Positions 23,339-33,694 of a DNA stretch of 64,000 bases are shown piece after piece (positions within the stretch are counted from its first letter, which is position 1; each line of letters opens with the position of its first letter). The notes beneath the pieces are model-generated. The model did not search any database, was not told where the DNA came from, and was given only the letters and a program-made list of their open reading frames with translations. Made by a program: the position numbers and the translations under genes. The stretch lies in assembly GCF_009668025.1 (NCBI RefSeq), contig NZ_WJXZ01000015.1, forward strand, positions 248,001 to 312,000. Direction: 5' to 3'. This DNA comes from Larkinella terrae (GTDB lineage: Bacteria; Bacteroidota; Bacteroidia; Cytophagales; Spirosomataceae).

Positions 23339-25003
23339 CTACAACTTCCCGAGGGAACCGTCCGGTTTCGAGTACATAAAATTGTTATTGATAGGTGCAC
23401 CGAAGTAATTGATTCCCAGCACATCCAGGCGCTTTTTGTGCACTTCCAGCCGCTGTTTGAAATCGTCGATGTTCTTGCGGTCTTTGGGTGACCAGCCGGT
23501 TTCGGCCATCGCGAGGGCGCGGGGATATAGCATATATTCCACATGTTCCGGCGTTTTGACGTATTCCGTCCAGAGGTTGGCCTGAACGCCGATGATGTGT
23601 TTCTGCTGCTCCGCCGTCAGACTATCGGGTGCCGGATCGTACGAATAGGTTTTCTCCAACGGCAACAACCCACCAATCGACAACGGCTGCGACTGGGTTT
23701 TCGGATCGGCCTGGTAATAGTCCAGGTAGTAATAGGTCGTGGGCGTCATGATCGCATCGTGATTCTGCCGGGCGGCAGCAATCCCGCCGTTGACGCCCCG
23801 CCAGCTCATTACGGTTGCGTTGGGCGACAAACCGCCCTCCAGAATTTCATCCCAGCCAATCATCTTGCGGCCTTTCGAGGTGACAAACTTGTCGATCCGG
23901 CCAATAAAATAGCTCTGCAATTCGTGCTCGTCTTTCAAACCAAGCTTTTTGATCAGATCCTGGCAAAACCGGCTGGCAATCCATTGCGTTTTCGGACATT
24001 CGTCCCCGCCGATATGAATGTACTGACCTGGAAATAAGTCGATTACTTCCGTCAATACTTCCTGCAAAAACTGAAAGGTTTCTTCGCGCGGAAACAAAAC
24101 ATCTTCGTGGACGCCCCATTTGCCCGTCACCGGCACAATTTTGTCTGCGCTGCTGCCCAGTTGCGGATAGGCCGAAAGGATTGCCATCGCATGACCCGGC
24201 ATCTCGATTTCGGGGACAATGGTGATAAACCGCTCCTGCGCGTACCTGATCACATCCCGGATTTCGTCCTGCGTGTAAAAACCGCCGTACGGCGTTTTGT
24301 CATACTTATTGTTCCGGTATTGACCCAGCATGGTCTCTTTCCGGGTTGACCCGATTTCGGTCAGTTTGGGGTGTTTTTTGATCTCGATCCGCCAGCCCTG
24401 GTCGTCGGTCAGGTGCCAGTGAAAGGTGTTGATTTTGTGCAGGGCAATCTGATCAATGAACTTTTTAACGGCCGGAACGGGATAAAAATGACGACTCACG
24501 TCCAGCATAACGCCCCGGTAGCCGTAGCGCGGCTGGTCTTCAATCAAACAACAGGGCACCGACCAATCGACGTTCTGCGCCACCGACGTCCCGAACACTT
24601 CAGCGGGCATGAGTTGCAGCAGCGACTGAACTGCGTAGAAAAAACCGTTCGGCTGTTGCGCCGTCAACGTGATGCGTTTTGGCGTTACGTTCAGAAAATA
24701 GCCTTCATTGCCCAATTTGGGGCTTTGCGCTGATGTAAAGACGATTGCGCCCCCTTTACCGGTTTTAATTTGGGGTGTCCGGCCGGTCGATCTGGTAAGT
24801 TGGGCGGCCAGCTTTTCGGCCACCCGCCGAACCTCCGGATTGCTGGCTTCTATACTGATGACCAGATTGGCCGGTAATTTAAAACTTCCTTTCTGCTCAT
24901 CCAGTCGAACAGGTTGTGGAATAAGGGCATAGCGATTGGTTTGTGCTTCGGCGAACTGAATTGTCAGACAAAGAAGCACGATTCGTAAAATCAGGTTTTT
25001 CAT
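23339..25003 (-). CDS. Beta-N-acetylhexosaminidase, GH20
   Basis: 554 residues; signal peptide ending at FAEA (about residue 20). A GH20b domain (25-150) precedes the catalytic barrel. The catalytic pair Asp334-Glu335 sits in YIHIGGDECPK; NTFHWHLTDDQGWRIEIKK and YGYRGVMLDVSRHFYPV are also signature segments. It releases terminal GlcNAc or GalNAc from glycans, chitin oligomers or muropeptides in the periplasm. The upstream gene on the same strand, 16 nt away, is a ROK regulator, so sensing and use of amino sugars are linked in one operon. Confidence 0.95.
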   Translation of the reverse strand: MKNLILRIVLLCLTIQFAEAQTNRYALIPQPVRLDEQKGSFKLPANLVISIEASNPEVRRVAEKLAAQLTRSTGRTPQIKTGKGGAIVFTSAQSPKLGNEGYFLNVTPKRITLTAQQPNGFFYAVQSLLQLMPAEVFGTSVAQNVDWSVPCCLIEDQPRYGYRGVMLDVSRHFYPVPAVKKFIDQIALHKINTFHWHLTDDQGWRIEIKKHPKLTEIGSTRKETMLGQYRNNKYDKTPYGGFYTQDEIRDVIRYAQERFITIVPEIEMPGHAMAILSAYPQLGSSADKIVPVTGKWGVHEDVLFPREETFQFLQEVLTEVIDLFPGQYIHIGGDECPKTQWIASRFCQDLIKKLGLKDEHELQSYFIGRIDKFVTSKGRKMIGWDEILEGGLSPNATVMSWRGVNGGIAAARQNHDAIMTPTTYYYLDYYQADPKTQSQPLSIGGLLPLEKTYSYDPAPDSLTAEQQKHIIGVQANLWTEYVKTPEHVEYMLYPRALAMAETGWSPKDRKNIDDFKQRLEVHKKRLDVLGINYFGAPINNNFMYSKPDGSLGKL

Positions 25004-25019
25004 TCAATAAACGGATTTG

Positions 25020-26231
25020 TTAAGGAATTTCTTCGTGATCCAGCAGGCACTGAACCACGTAAGCCTGCGTACCGCAGAGTTTCGCCATTTCGCCTAAGCG
25101 CGAAACTGTTATGACCAGTTTTGTCCGGAAATCGGCCAGACAGTATTTGTCGATGGCCTGTTCGATCGGTCGCGTGATCAGTCGTTCGGCTTTGGCCACG
25201 ACGCCGTTGACGATGATGAGTTCAGGATTGAATAAATGGACAGCGATGGATAAGCCCTTACCAAGTTCATTGCCTAGTTCGGTCAGCAGGTCGATGGCCA
25301 GTTCGTCGCCCGCTTTGGCTTTGTCGATCACAAGTTCGACGTCGATATCTTCAAAGTTTTCTTCGGCCAGCTTCGATACCCGGCCTTCGCGCAAACCGGC
25401 TTTGACCCGTCGAATCAGCGACGAAGCCGAAGTCAGCGTGTCCAGACAACCTACTTTTCCGCAGGAACACAGTTCGCCATCAGCCTGTAGCTGAATGTGG
25501 CCCAACTCACCGGCAAAACCGGCCAGACCCTGCAGAATCTCTCCGTTGTTGATCACGCCCAGACCCACACCCCAGTCGATGTTGATGGACAGAACGTGGT
25601 TTTTACCTTTCGCCAGCCCAAAGCGATGTTCGCCCAGTATGGTGGCTTTGGTATCATTGAGAAGGTAAACCGGGGCGTCGAAACTCATCGTCAGCAGTTG
25701 CTGTAAGGATTCTTCGGGGCGGTTTAAATTCTTGTAAGTATAATTGATGCCGGTGCGCGGATCGACGAGGCCCGGCAAGGCACAGCCCACGCCGATCACC
25801 TTCAACTGCTTTTCCTGAACACGCTGCACAATGTCTTCCAGTGGGCCTTTCAGAGCCTCCAGAAAAGCAACGGAGTCCTCTAAACGCAGGTTGACATCCA
25901 GGCGGTCGAGCACCCGGTTGGTCAGATCGAAAATGACGAGTTTGATGTCGTGGACACTGATATCGACCACAATAATTACCTGATTTCCAGGACGAAGACC
26001 AAATAAAGCCGGTTTGCGGCCGTATTGAGCCGCCCCCGTACCAATTTCCTGAACCCAGTGTTCAGTGGCTAATTCATCGATCAGCATTGTGATTGAAGGC
26101 ACACTGGCATGTAACGCTTTAGCAAGTTGAGCCAGCGTTCGGGCACCCAGGCGGTACATTTCTTTCAAAATACCGCGCTTTAATCGACTTTTTTTCTTAT
26201 CAACAATAGATACCGTATAATTTGCCTCCAT
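25020..26231 (-). CDS. ROK-family transcriptional regulator (NagC/Mlc-like)
   Basis: 403 residues. A winged-helix N-terminus (about 15-75: SRLKRGILKEMYRLGARTLAQLAKALHASVPSITMLIDEL) is followed by the ROK sugar-kinase-like domain: IVVDISVHDIKLVIFDL, GVGCALPGLVDPRTG, NDTKATILGEHRFGLAKG and the zinc motif GELCSCGKVGCLDT. The Asp of the kinase site appears to be preserved as LLNDTKA. NagC-type proteins repress amino-sugar genes until GlcNAc derivatives bind. The GH20 gene follows 16 nt downstream, consistent with that role. Confidence 0.88.
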   Translation of the reverse strand: MEANYTVSIVDKKKSRLKRGILKEMYRLGARTLAQLAKALHASVPSITMLIDELATEHWVQEIGTGAAQYGRKPALFGLRPGNQVIIVVDISVHDIKLVIFDLTNRVLDRLDVNLRLEDSVAFLEALKGPLEDIVQRVQEKQLKVIGVGCALPGLVDPRTGINYTYKNLNRPEESLQQLLTMSFDAPVYLLNDTKATILGEHRFGLAKGKNHVLSINIDWGVGLGVINNGEILQGLAGFAGELGHIQLQADGELCSCGKVGCLDTLTSASSLIRRVKAGLREGRVSKLAEENFEDIDVELVIDKAKAGDELAIDLLTELGNELGKGLSIAVHLFNPELIIVNGVVAKAERLITRPIEQAIDKYCLADFRTKLVITVSRLGEMAKLCGTQAYVVQCLLDHEEIP

Positions 26232-26296
26232 ACTTTCAAAATTCCATTAAGGCTCCATGAGACGAAAAACAGTGAAATATAAGGAGGATATTTTAA

Positions 26297-26338
26297 AATA
26301 ATTTATAAATGGTGCGATTTAAGTAAATTATTTATAAA
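26297..26338. promoter_or_regulatory. Direct repeats upstream of the ROK gene (possible operator)
   Basis: AAT(A/T)ATTTATAAA occurs at 26297-26309 and 26326-26338, 29 nt apart, in an AT-rich 211-nt gap (26232-26442). ROK repressors bind AT-rich sites, so this may be an autoregulatory operator. I see no TAnnTTTG box on the minus strand here. Confidence 0.35.
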
Positions 26339-26442
26339 ATAACAAGATTTGTTGTTTACAATCCCCACAAACAGATCATTCTTCACGTAAAAGCGAAAGA
26401 AACTACGGTTTTTACTTATCCGGGGATTCAATTGCGTTCAGA

Positions 26443-27489
26443 CTATTTTACGGCTGTTTTAATTGCGATTTTCCGTTCATCCATCCAGTTTCGAATAATT
26501 TGGGTCAGCGGTTTGGTTTCGATCAAAAAACCGTCGTGGCCATAAAGCGAATCAATTTCTTCGTAACGGGCATCCGGAATGTGCCGGGCCAGAATCTTTT
26601 GTTCGACAGGCGGGAAAAGAATATCGGATTTAATGCCGACAGACAGCGTTCTGGAAACCACCTGTTCCAGCGCCAGAGTGATACTCCCCCGGTTCCGGCC
26701 AACGTTGTGGGAATCCATAACTTTCGACAAAATCCAGTACGTGTAGGCATTGAAACGGTTGGCCAGTTTTTCGCCCTGGTATTGCTGGTAGCTGGAAGCC
26801 TTGTAGTGATCAATCTGCTCGTTATTGTCCAGCGCCTGCGTAAAACCGTAGGTATCATAATTGCGATACGACAACATCGCCACCGCCCGGGCGGCTTTCA
26901 TACCGGCTTGCCCGGCATCCTCCCGGCTTTCGCTCCAGGTCGGATCGGCTTTAATCGCCATGCGCTGGGCCTCATTGAAAGCGATTCCCCAGGGCGACAT
27001 CACGGCGTTGGTTGCAATCAGAATCAGGTTTTGGATCACGCCCGGTTGTTGAATGGCCCATTCCAACGCCTGCTGACCGCCCAGCGAACCGCCGATGCAA
27101 GTCTGAATCGTTTCAATCCCCAACTCCAGACGCAGCAAATCCAGCGCCTTCACAATGTCGTGGATGGTAACGAGCGGAAAATCGTGGTAGAAAGGGTGGC
27201 CGGTTTGGGGATTAACCGATAAGGGCCCGGTTGAGCCGTAACAGGAACCCAATACATTGACGCAAATAATAAACTGATGCGCCGGATCGTAGAATTTACC
27301 CGGCCCGATCATCCCGTCCCACCAGTCGCCAGCGTCGGCACTGCCCGTCAGGGCATGACAGACCCAGACGACATTTGAACGATTGGCGTTCAGGACACCG
27401 CGAGTTGTATAGGCCAGCCGGAAACCTGGTAAATCGGCGCCACACTCCAATGAAAATGTGTATTTGTAATCAAAAAATCGGGTTTCCAA
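26443..27489 (-). CDS. metX: Homoserine O-acetyltransferase
   Basis: 348 residues, the usual length. Alpha/beta hydrolase with nucleophile Ser135 (CIGGSLGGQQALEWA), acidic residue in SDILFPPVEQ and His in LYGHDGFLIE. VCHALTGSADAGDWWDGMIGPGKFYD is the acetyl-CoA/homoserine-binding signature. It makes O-acetylhomoserine, the substrate of the sulfhydrylase encoded upstream in the same transcript; the two catalyse consecutive steps of methionine synthesis. Control probably comes from the SAM riboswitch at the head of the operon. An inverted repeat separates the two genes. A succinyltransferase specificity cannot be fully excluded. Confidence 0.93.
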   Translation of the reverse strand: METRFFDYKYTFSLECGADLPGFRLAYTTRGVLNANRSNVVWVCHALTGSADAGDWWDGMIGPGKFYDPAHQFIICVNVLGSCYGSTGPLSVNPQTGHPFYHDFPLVTIHDIVKALDLLRLELGIETIQTCIGGSLGGQQALEWAIQQPGVIQNLILIATNAVMSPWGIAFNEAQRMAIKADPTWSESREDAGQAGMKAARAVAMLSYRNYDTYGFTQALDNNEQIDHYKASSYQQYQGEKLANRFNAYTYWILSKVMDSHNVGRNRGSITLALEQVVSRTLSVGIKSDILFPPVEQKILARHIPDARYEEIDSLYGHDGFLIETKPLTQIIRNWMDERKIAIKTAVK

Positions 27490-27510
27490 TCGAAAAAAGT
27501 ACAGTTTACA

Positions 27511-27598
27511 GTATTCGGTTTTCAGTTTTCTGTATACAATTGCTAGCCCCGTAGATAATGCGCCAGCCGCCGTATACTGAAAACCGAAAACCGGATAC
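27511..27598. repeat. Imperfect palindrome between metX and the sulfhydrylase gene
   Basis: 27-nt arms 27511-27537 and 27572-27598 match at about 23 positions; words are GTATAC, CGGTTTTC and AGTTTTC. It lies inside the operon, so it might make metX expression weaker or shape mRNA decay. Confidence 0.7.
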
Positions 27599-27604
27599 TA
27601 AATG

Positions 27605-29092
<1,488 letters not shown>

Positions 29093-29144
29093 TTAATTGC
29101 CCGCAGAGGGCATACAGCATCGGATGTTCGTCATGTGCGTGTTC

Positions 29145-29262
29145 GATTTATATCTCCTATCGGTTTGCCGGAGCAAAACCGTAGGCGGGATGTAGCACCT
29201 TGCCACACGGCAGGTTGCCAGAGGTTCACCGAGCCCGGTCTCTTGCCTCTTCTTTATAAATC
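29145..29262 (-). ncRNA. SAM riboswitch (SAM-I clan)
   Basis: Read on the minus strand, the segment begins GATTTATA and ends TATAAATC, an 8-bp closing P1 stem. Inside are the hallmarks of the SAM-I clan: AAGAGGCAAGAGACC, GGTGAACCTCTGGCAACC, then CAAGGTGCTACATCCCG. It lies about 235 nt before the sulfhydrylase start and 70 nt after a clear promoter. By family knowledge, SAM binding shuts down methionine genes. The downstream expression platform is not obvious: I see an AAAACAAG-type hairpin near 29017-29044 but no strong T run, so control may be translational. Confidence 0.88.
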
Positions 29263-29331
29263 AAGCGCAACAGCAACCTGCTGCAACGATTCGGAGGTGT
29301 TCGAATCGATCTGGAATCTTGATTTCAGTCG

Positions 29332-29363
29332 CAAGTATAGCGAAGGATGCCCGTTGCTGCAAA
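29332..29363 (-). promoter_or_regulatory. Promoter of the methionine operon
   Basis: On the minus strand TTTG (29360-29363), a 20-nt spacer and TATACTTG (29332-29339), one mismatch to TAnnTTTG. Transcription would begin near 29325 and cover the riboswitch. Confidence 0.75.
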
Positions 29364-29438
29364 TTTTTTCGGTCGAAACGGCCTCCAGACGGCTGAATAG
29401 TCGTTGCGGCTTATTGAATGGTTATTGTTTTAAAGCAA

Positions 29439-29484
29439 AAAGCCTCTCGTTTACCAGTCTGCTGACCTTAAAACGGGAGGCTTT
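29439..29484 (-). terminator. Terminator of the Gfo/Idh/MocA gene
   Basis: AAAGCCTCTCGTTT (29439-29452) pairs with AAACGGGAGGCTTT (29471-29484) with one wobble; on the minus strand it is followed by a TTTTTGC stretch. It is downstream of the oxidoreductase gene. Confidence 0.75.
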
Positions 29485-29611
29485 ATTCGTTTGAAAAAGT
29501 TTAGTGTTTAAGTTTCCACTCGCTCATTAAAGAAGCTGAGTTGCGGTTTTTACTATGAACAATAAACTCCAATCTAATCAATTACATATCCGGCATTGAT
29601 CCGGTTTCGAA

Positions 29612-31087
29612 TTACATCGAAAGTTTCCAGCCGTCCCGGTATTGACGCGAGACGAACTGGTTGGCATCGTCGAAGTTCGTGATTTTCATGTTCTTACCAT
29701 CCCACATCAGTCGTTGACGGCCGGGGTAGGTAAAGCCTTTTCCGTCGGCTTTCGGCGTCCGGAGCATGTAGCTGCGAATGGCGAGGTTACCCATCAGAAC
29801 CGACTCGGTCAGCGGACCAGCGAAATCGAACGAAGATGTCAAGGCTTTGTGCTCCTTGCTGTTGAAACCGGCTTTACAGGCTTCCGTCCACAAAATCTGG
29901 TGACCGTTTTCCGGCCAGGGTTTGCCGTCGGCCGGTTTTGGTTTCGCCGGAGCGACTATTTTCTGACCATCTTTGGTATACAGAATCGGATCATCGCCGT
30001 ACATTCCGCAGGCAATCAGACCTTTATCTCCGATCATGAACATACCGTTTTCGCCACCTTCGGGGTAGGCTTCACCCGCAGGCAGCATATCCGGCCGGAA
30101 CGGACGGATTCCTCCGTCAGACCAAACCAGTTTCACTTCGGATTTATTTTTAGCCGATGCCGGGAATTTCAGTTCCACGTGCGACGCGGGCGGGCAACCT
30201 TCGGGGTTGTATTCCGGCGTCCAGTCTTTCAGGAACACCGAGCTGATGCTGGACTCTACTTCGGTCGGATAACCCAGTCCCAAAACGCGGAACGGAATGT
30301 CCATGATGTGGCAACCGATATCACCGAGGGCGCCAGCGCCAAAATTCCACCAGCCGCGCCATTTGAACGGGTGATAAGCCGGGGTGTAGCCCACTTTCTG
30401 AGCGGGTCCGAGCCACAGATCCCAATCTAGATCCGCAGAAGGTTCGGAGAAATTAGTCGGCACTGGAATGCCTTGCGGCCATACCGGACGGTTGGTCCAG
30501 ATCTGAATGGTGCTTACTTTTCCCAGCAGGCCCTTGTCGAACCACTCCACCATCGTTTTCTGCTGCGGATTGGACGAACCCTGGTTTCCCATTTGGGTCA
30601 CCACTTTGTATTTACGGGCGGCTTCGGTCAGCATCCGCGCTTCGTGGATGTTGTGCGTCAGCGGTTTTTGAACGTAAACGTGTTTGCCCCGCGACATGGC
30701 TGCCATTGCCACCACCGCGTGGGTGTGGTCGGCAGTCGAAACCGTTACGGCGTCAATGGTTTTGCCTTCTTTTTCCAGCATTTCGCGGAAATCCTTGTAG
30801 CGTTTGGCGTTGGGGTGCTTCGTGAAATTCTCTTTCACGCGCGGCAGCCCCCAGTCTACGTCACAAAGTGCGACAATGTTATTGGCTCCGTTGTTGTACG
30901 AATTGTTCGTATCGCTAAACCCTTTACCGCCGAAACCCACGCCGGCAATGTTCAGTTTATCACTCGGAGCAATGAACCCTCTCCCCAAAACGTGACGGGG
31001 TACGATAAAGAAGCTACCAGCAGCCAGTGCCCCGGCCTGCATAAATTTGCGACGCGATGTCTGCGACGGTTTGTCAGAAGATTGCAT
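29612..31087 (-). CDS. Tat-exported Gfo/Idh/MocA-family oxidoreductase
   Basis: The ATG at 31087 is chosen because SRRKFMQAGALAAGSFFIVP right after it is a twin-arginine signal; the extra 15 upstream codons look non-coding. 491 residues. The NAD-binding fold follows (LNIAGVGFGGKGFSDTNN, NIVALCDVD), then the substrate-side motif HVYVQKPLTHNIHEARMLTEAA with the catalytic Lys. FNFGAGALGDIGCHIMDIPF is typical of the Bacteroidota periplasmic branch. Such proteins act on sugars or glycosides (for example retaining glycosidase-like or dehydrogenase activity with tightly bound NAD). The substrate is unknown. Confidence 0.9.
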   Translation of the reverse strand: MQSSDKPSQTSRRKFMQAGALAAGSFFIVPRHVLGRGFIAPSDKLNIAGVGFGGKGFSDTNNSYNNGANNIVALCDVDWGLPRVKENFTKHPNAKRYKDFREMLEKEGKTIDAVTVSTADHTHAVVAMAAMSRGKHVYVQKPLTHNIHEARMLTEAARKYKVVTQMGNQGSSNPQQKTMVEWFDKGLLGKVSTIQIWTNRPVWPQGIPVPTNFSEPSADLDWDLWLGPAQKVGYTPAYHPFKWRGWWNFGAGALGDIGCHIMDIPFRVLGLGYPTEVESSISSVFLKDWTPEYNPEGCPPASHVELKFPASAKNKSEVKLVWSDGGIRPFRPDMLPAGEAYPEGGENGMFMIGDKGLIACGMYGDDPILYTKDGQKIVAPAKPKPADGKPWPENGHQILWTEACKAGFNSKEHKALTSSFDFAGPLTESVLMGNLAIRSYMLRTPKADGKGFTYPGRQRLMWDGKNMKITNFDDANQFVSRQYRDGWKLSM

Positions 31088-31164
31088 AAAGCTGTTAAGG
31101 ACTATAGGTAAATCACTACAAATAAAGCCCAAATTAGGGAAGATTTACCAATAACAGCCGAAAA

Positions 31165-31362
31165 AAATGGCTAAAAATGGTTGGATGGTTTTCATGGTTG
31201 AATGGTTCTAATGGTTAAAAATGGCTGAAGGATGGTTAAAATTCTACCAGCTGTTTAACCCTTTTTAGCCATTAAAAACCATTCAACCATGAAAACCGCC
31301 CTACCCTTTCTAACCATTAAAGCCATTCTTCAACCATCCAGCCATTCCAACCATCCAGCCTT
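31165..31362. repeat. Word palindrome of ATGGTTAAA / ATGGCTGAA repeats
   Basis: From 31165 to about 31245 the plus strand repeats AATGGCTAAA, ATGGTTGGATGG, ATGGTTGAATGG, AATGGTTAAA and the like; from about 31255 to 31362 it carries the complements (TTTTTAGCCATT, AACCATTCAACCAT, CAGCCATTCCAACCATC). It fills the divergent gap between the oxidoreductase and the DciA-like gene, so it cannot just be a terminator. Three other copies exist in the window. Confidence 0.8.
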
Positions 31363-31391
31363 GTTGGTAGCTAAAATTTTTCCGCAGTTGC

Positions 31392-31424
31392 TTTGCCATT
31401 CCTTCGGGTCGATCGTTACCTTTG
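31392..31424 (+). promoter_or_regulatory. Promoter of the DUF721 gene
   Basis: TTTG (31392-31395), 21-nt spacer, TACCTTTG (31417-31424): a complete Bacteroidota promoter, 20 nt before the ATG at 31444. Confidence 0.8.
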
Positions 31425-31443
31425 TAGCAAGACACCGTTTCGT

Positions 31444-31770
31444 ATGGCACAATATTATCGCTTTGACAAAGACAACGCTTCCCGACGCGCCGGGACGGTT
31501 GCACTGAAAGATGCCATCGGGCAAATGCTGAAGTCGTATCAACTGCAGACCCGGTTTAACGAAACGTACCTCGAAGCTTTCTGGGAGAAAATGATGGGCA
31601 AAGCCATTGCGTCGCGCACCAACCGGCTTTACGTCAAAGACCGCAAGCTGCACATCGAAATCAACTCCGCTCCCCTCCGCAGCGAACTCGTAATTGCCAA
31701 ACAGAAAATGATTCAGCTCATCAACCGCGAAATGGGCGCTGATGTGCTGGAAGACGTCATTTTTATCTGA
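31444..31770 (+). CDS. DUF721 / DciA-like protein
   Basis: 108 residues from ATG 31444 (MAQYYRFDKDNASR); the frame runs 17 codons further up but across the promoter. It matches DUF721: ALKDAIGQMLKSYQLQTRFNETYLEAFWEKMMGKAIASRTNRLYVKDRKLHIEINSAPLRSEL and KMIQLINREMG. DciA recruits the replicative helicase DnaB in bacteria that lack DnaC-type loaders, so this is the likely role. Its last 58 nt overlap the end of the GT87 gene on the other strand. Confidence 0.85.
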   Translation: MAQYYRFDKDNASRRAGTVALKDAIGQMLKSYQLQTRFNETYLEAFWEKMMGKAIASRTNRLYVKDRKLHIEINSAPLRSELVIAKQKMIQLINREMGADVLEDVIFI

Positions 31771-32900
31771 TCCGGCGCTTCCTGCGTCCACAATTCCCAT
31801 TGCAATCGGGCCCAAACCAGCATACAGCCAACAGCTTTAATGCGGTAGGGCACAAAAAAACCGTCCCGAATAAAGCGGGGGAAGATATCCGTTGGCGACA
31901 GTGAAGTGAATATAATCACGGTTAACAACAAGGCCCAGTCAAACCGGGTGGGTGATTCGAGCGTCAGCCACCAGATTGCCACGCCTGTAACGGCCAGCAC
32001 ATACGTCGGCGATTCGGCCATTTTGTTGAAAATAATGATAAAAAGCAGGAAGTAAGCAATCATTCGGCGCTGGAACAACAGATCTTTCCACAGGTTGACC
32101 CGGAGAAAAGGCAGGAGAAAAAGCACAATTCCGACGGCTTCCACCATGCGCAGATTGGCATCGGTTTTGGCCATCCCAAACCAGACTTCCAGAATTCCCA
32201 TCACCGAAACCAGTCGCCCCAAAGTACTGACCATCACCACCTTAAACCATTCCACGTATTCGCTCCCCAGACTGCTCAACGGAATGATCGTTGCGGGAGC
32301 CAGCGCAAACAAAACCGTCCAGACAGTCATGGCCAGCAGGAACTGCGGTTTTTTGGGGTAGAAAACGAAAAACAGAGCTGCCGTGATGCCGTAAAATTTC
32401 ACAAAACCGCAGAGAACGAAGAAAAAAGCCGCCAGCCAGACGCGCTCATTCCGCAGATGGTACAAGCCGAGCAACATTGCCCCGATAATCAGGTTGTTAC
32501 TCTGCATGTTCTGGGCCGTAACGAGCGCTTCCGGAAAAATGATCAGCAGCGCCATCCAGCGTTTTCGGGCGGCATTTTCCTCACCCTCCAGAAAATACCA
32601 GATTCCGGCGGCCAGCACGACCGAATTGATCAGGTTCCAGAAGAACACACCGAGGCCGATGGGCATGTAATAAAACGGCCCCATCAGCCAGGCAAACGTC
32701 GGGCTGTATTTGTAATTATCGGCGTATAAATCGGGGTGTAAACCGTAGATACTCTTGTCAAGTAGCAGATTATGAAAGGGTTTCGAAAACATCAGGTAAT
32801 TATTGATGCTACCCATCATGTACTTCTGAAAAGCCGCTCCGGTCAGAATAATAATGAACGCTGCCAGCAACCGGGGCAACGTCAGCCAACGTAAACTCAT
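31713..32900 (-). CDS. GT87-family (DUF2029) membrane glycosyltransferase
   Basis: 395 residues, about ten membrane helices. The first periplasmic loop holds GLHPDLYADNYKYSPTFAWLMGPFYYMP, where the acidic residues and YSP motif are typical of GT87 polyprenyl-phosphate-sugar-dependent mannosyl- or related transferases. It is last of three overlapping genes: the deacetylase stop overlaps this start by 4 nt (32897-32900). It may move a sugar from a lipid carrier, made by the GT2 enzyme upstream, onto an envelope acceptor. Acceptor unknown. Confidence 0.85.
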   Translation of the reverse strand: MSLRWLTLPRLLAAFIIILTGAAFQKYMMGSINNYLMFSKPFHNLLLDKSIYGLHPDLYADNYKYSPTFAWLMGPFYYMPIGLGVFFWNLINSVVLAAGIWYFLEGEENAARKRWMALLIIFPEALVTAQNMQSNNLIIGAMLLGLYHLRNERVWLAAFFFVLCGFVKFYGITAALFFVFYPKKPQFLLAMTVWTVLFALAPATIIPLSSLGSEYVEWFKVVMVSTLGRLVSVMGILEVWFGMAKTDANLRMVEAVGIVLFLLPFLRVNLWKDLLFQRRMIAYFLLFIIIFNKMAESPTYVLAVTGVAIWWLTLESPTRFDWALLLTVIIFTSLSPTDIFPRFIRDGFFVPYRIKAVGCMLVWARLQWELWTQEAPDQIKMTSSSTSAPISRLMS

Positions 32901-33694
32901 AGTTGTGAAGAGAATTGATTGGATTCCGAAAATTCCTGCATGGTCTGGAATTCGCCGTACGGAGCCAGGTAGCGCAACAGGGCCTCAACGCGGTCGAGCA
33001 ATCGCTCGTGCGAATACCGCCGGACATAAGCCGGAATTTTGGTGTAGTCCGACAGATTCGTAAACTCCCAGGGATGCACGTAAAGATTCAGAAAACCGTC
33101 GGTCCGCAGCGTGTTCATACACAGCCTTTTGTAGAGACCAAACGGAAAGTTTTTCAGGCTGAGCCAGAACAGGGGCAACCGCAACCGGGGCGTTACCGAG
33201 GCCGGAATGTGCAGAATATTCCCGCTCCGAAACGGTTTTCGCGGTTCCCGAAGGTGGTTGTAGCGCCCCGGCAGAAAGGTGGGATGCAGCGACGAATTGT
33301 AGCGGTATCCGGCCAGAAACAGGTCCGTTTCGTCGACGGCGGCCATGCGCGCCCGGCGAAAACCGACTACCTGCTGGCCCGTAATGGCTTCCAGGGTCCG
33401 GCGCGATTTCAACAAATCGGCGGGTTCGAACGTCGTGTGGTAATACCCATGTGACGCGATTTCATGCGTTTTAGCCAGCTTCCGAACCAGATCCGCTTCG
33501 TGAAAGGCGTAGTTGGCGGTCGTAAACAGCGTAGCCCGAACGTTCAGAGTTGCCAGCCGATCGGTCAGCAACCGGAGTCCGCGGGTCGAAACCACCAGCT
33601 GCTCATCGAGCGACAAATCGTGCCCATACTCCAGCGCCGTGTCGAATTCCTCGACATCGACCGTGAACATAATCTGACGGTTTACCGGTTCCAT
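32897..33694 (-). CDS. Polysaccharide deacetylase-family protein
   Basis: 265 residues, no signal peptide, so it acts in the cytoplasm. IMFTVDVEEFDTALEYG carries the catalytic Asp and metal Asp, and IASHGYYHTTFE the two His metal ligands (HGxxH). The later part resembles DUF3473 deacetylases of exopolysaccharide clusters (NILHIPASVTPRLRLPLFW, LYVHPWEF). Family enzymes remove acetyl or formyl groups from sugars, sometimes lipid-linked, like ArnD. It overlaps the GT2 gene before it (13 nt) and the GT87 gene after it (4 nt). Confidence 0.88.
   Translation of the reverse strand: MEPVNRQIMFTVDVEEFDTALEYGHDLSLDEQLVVSTRGLRLLTDRLATLNVRATLFTTANYAFHEADLVRKLAKTHEIASHGYYHTTFEPADLLKSRRTLEAITGQQVVGFRRARMAAVDETDLFLAGYRYNSSLHPTFLPGRYNHLREPRKPFRSGNILHIPASVTPRLRLPLFWLSLKNFPFGLYKRLCMNTLRTDGFLNLYVHPWEFTNLSDYTKIPAYVRRYSHERLLDRVEALLRYLAPYGEFQTMQEFSESNQFSSQL

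Noticed and set aside
31165-31362. CRISPR array
   Set aside because: The repeats are short, variable words with inverted partners, with no constant repeat and spacer lengths and no cas genes.
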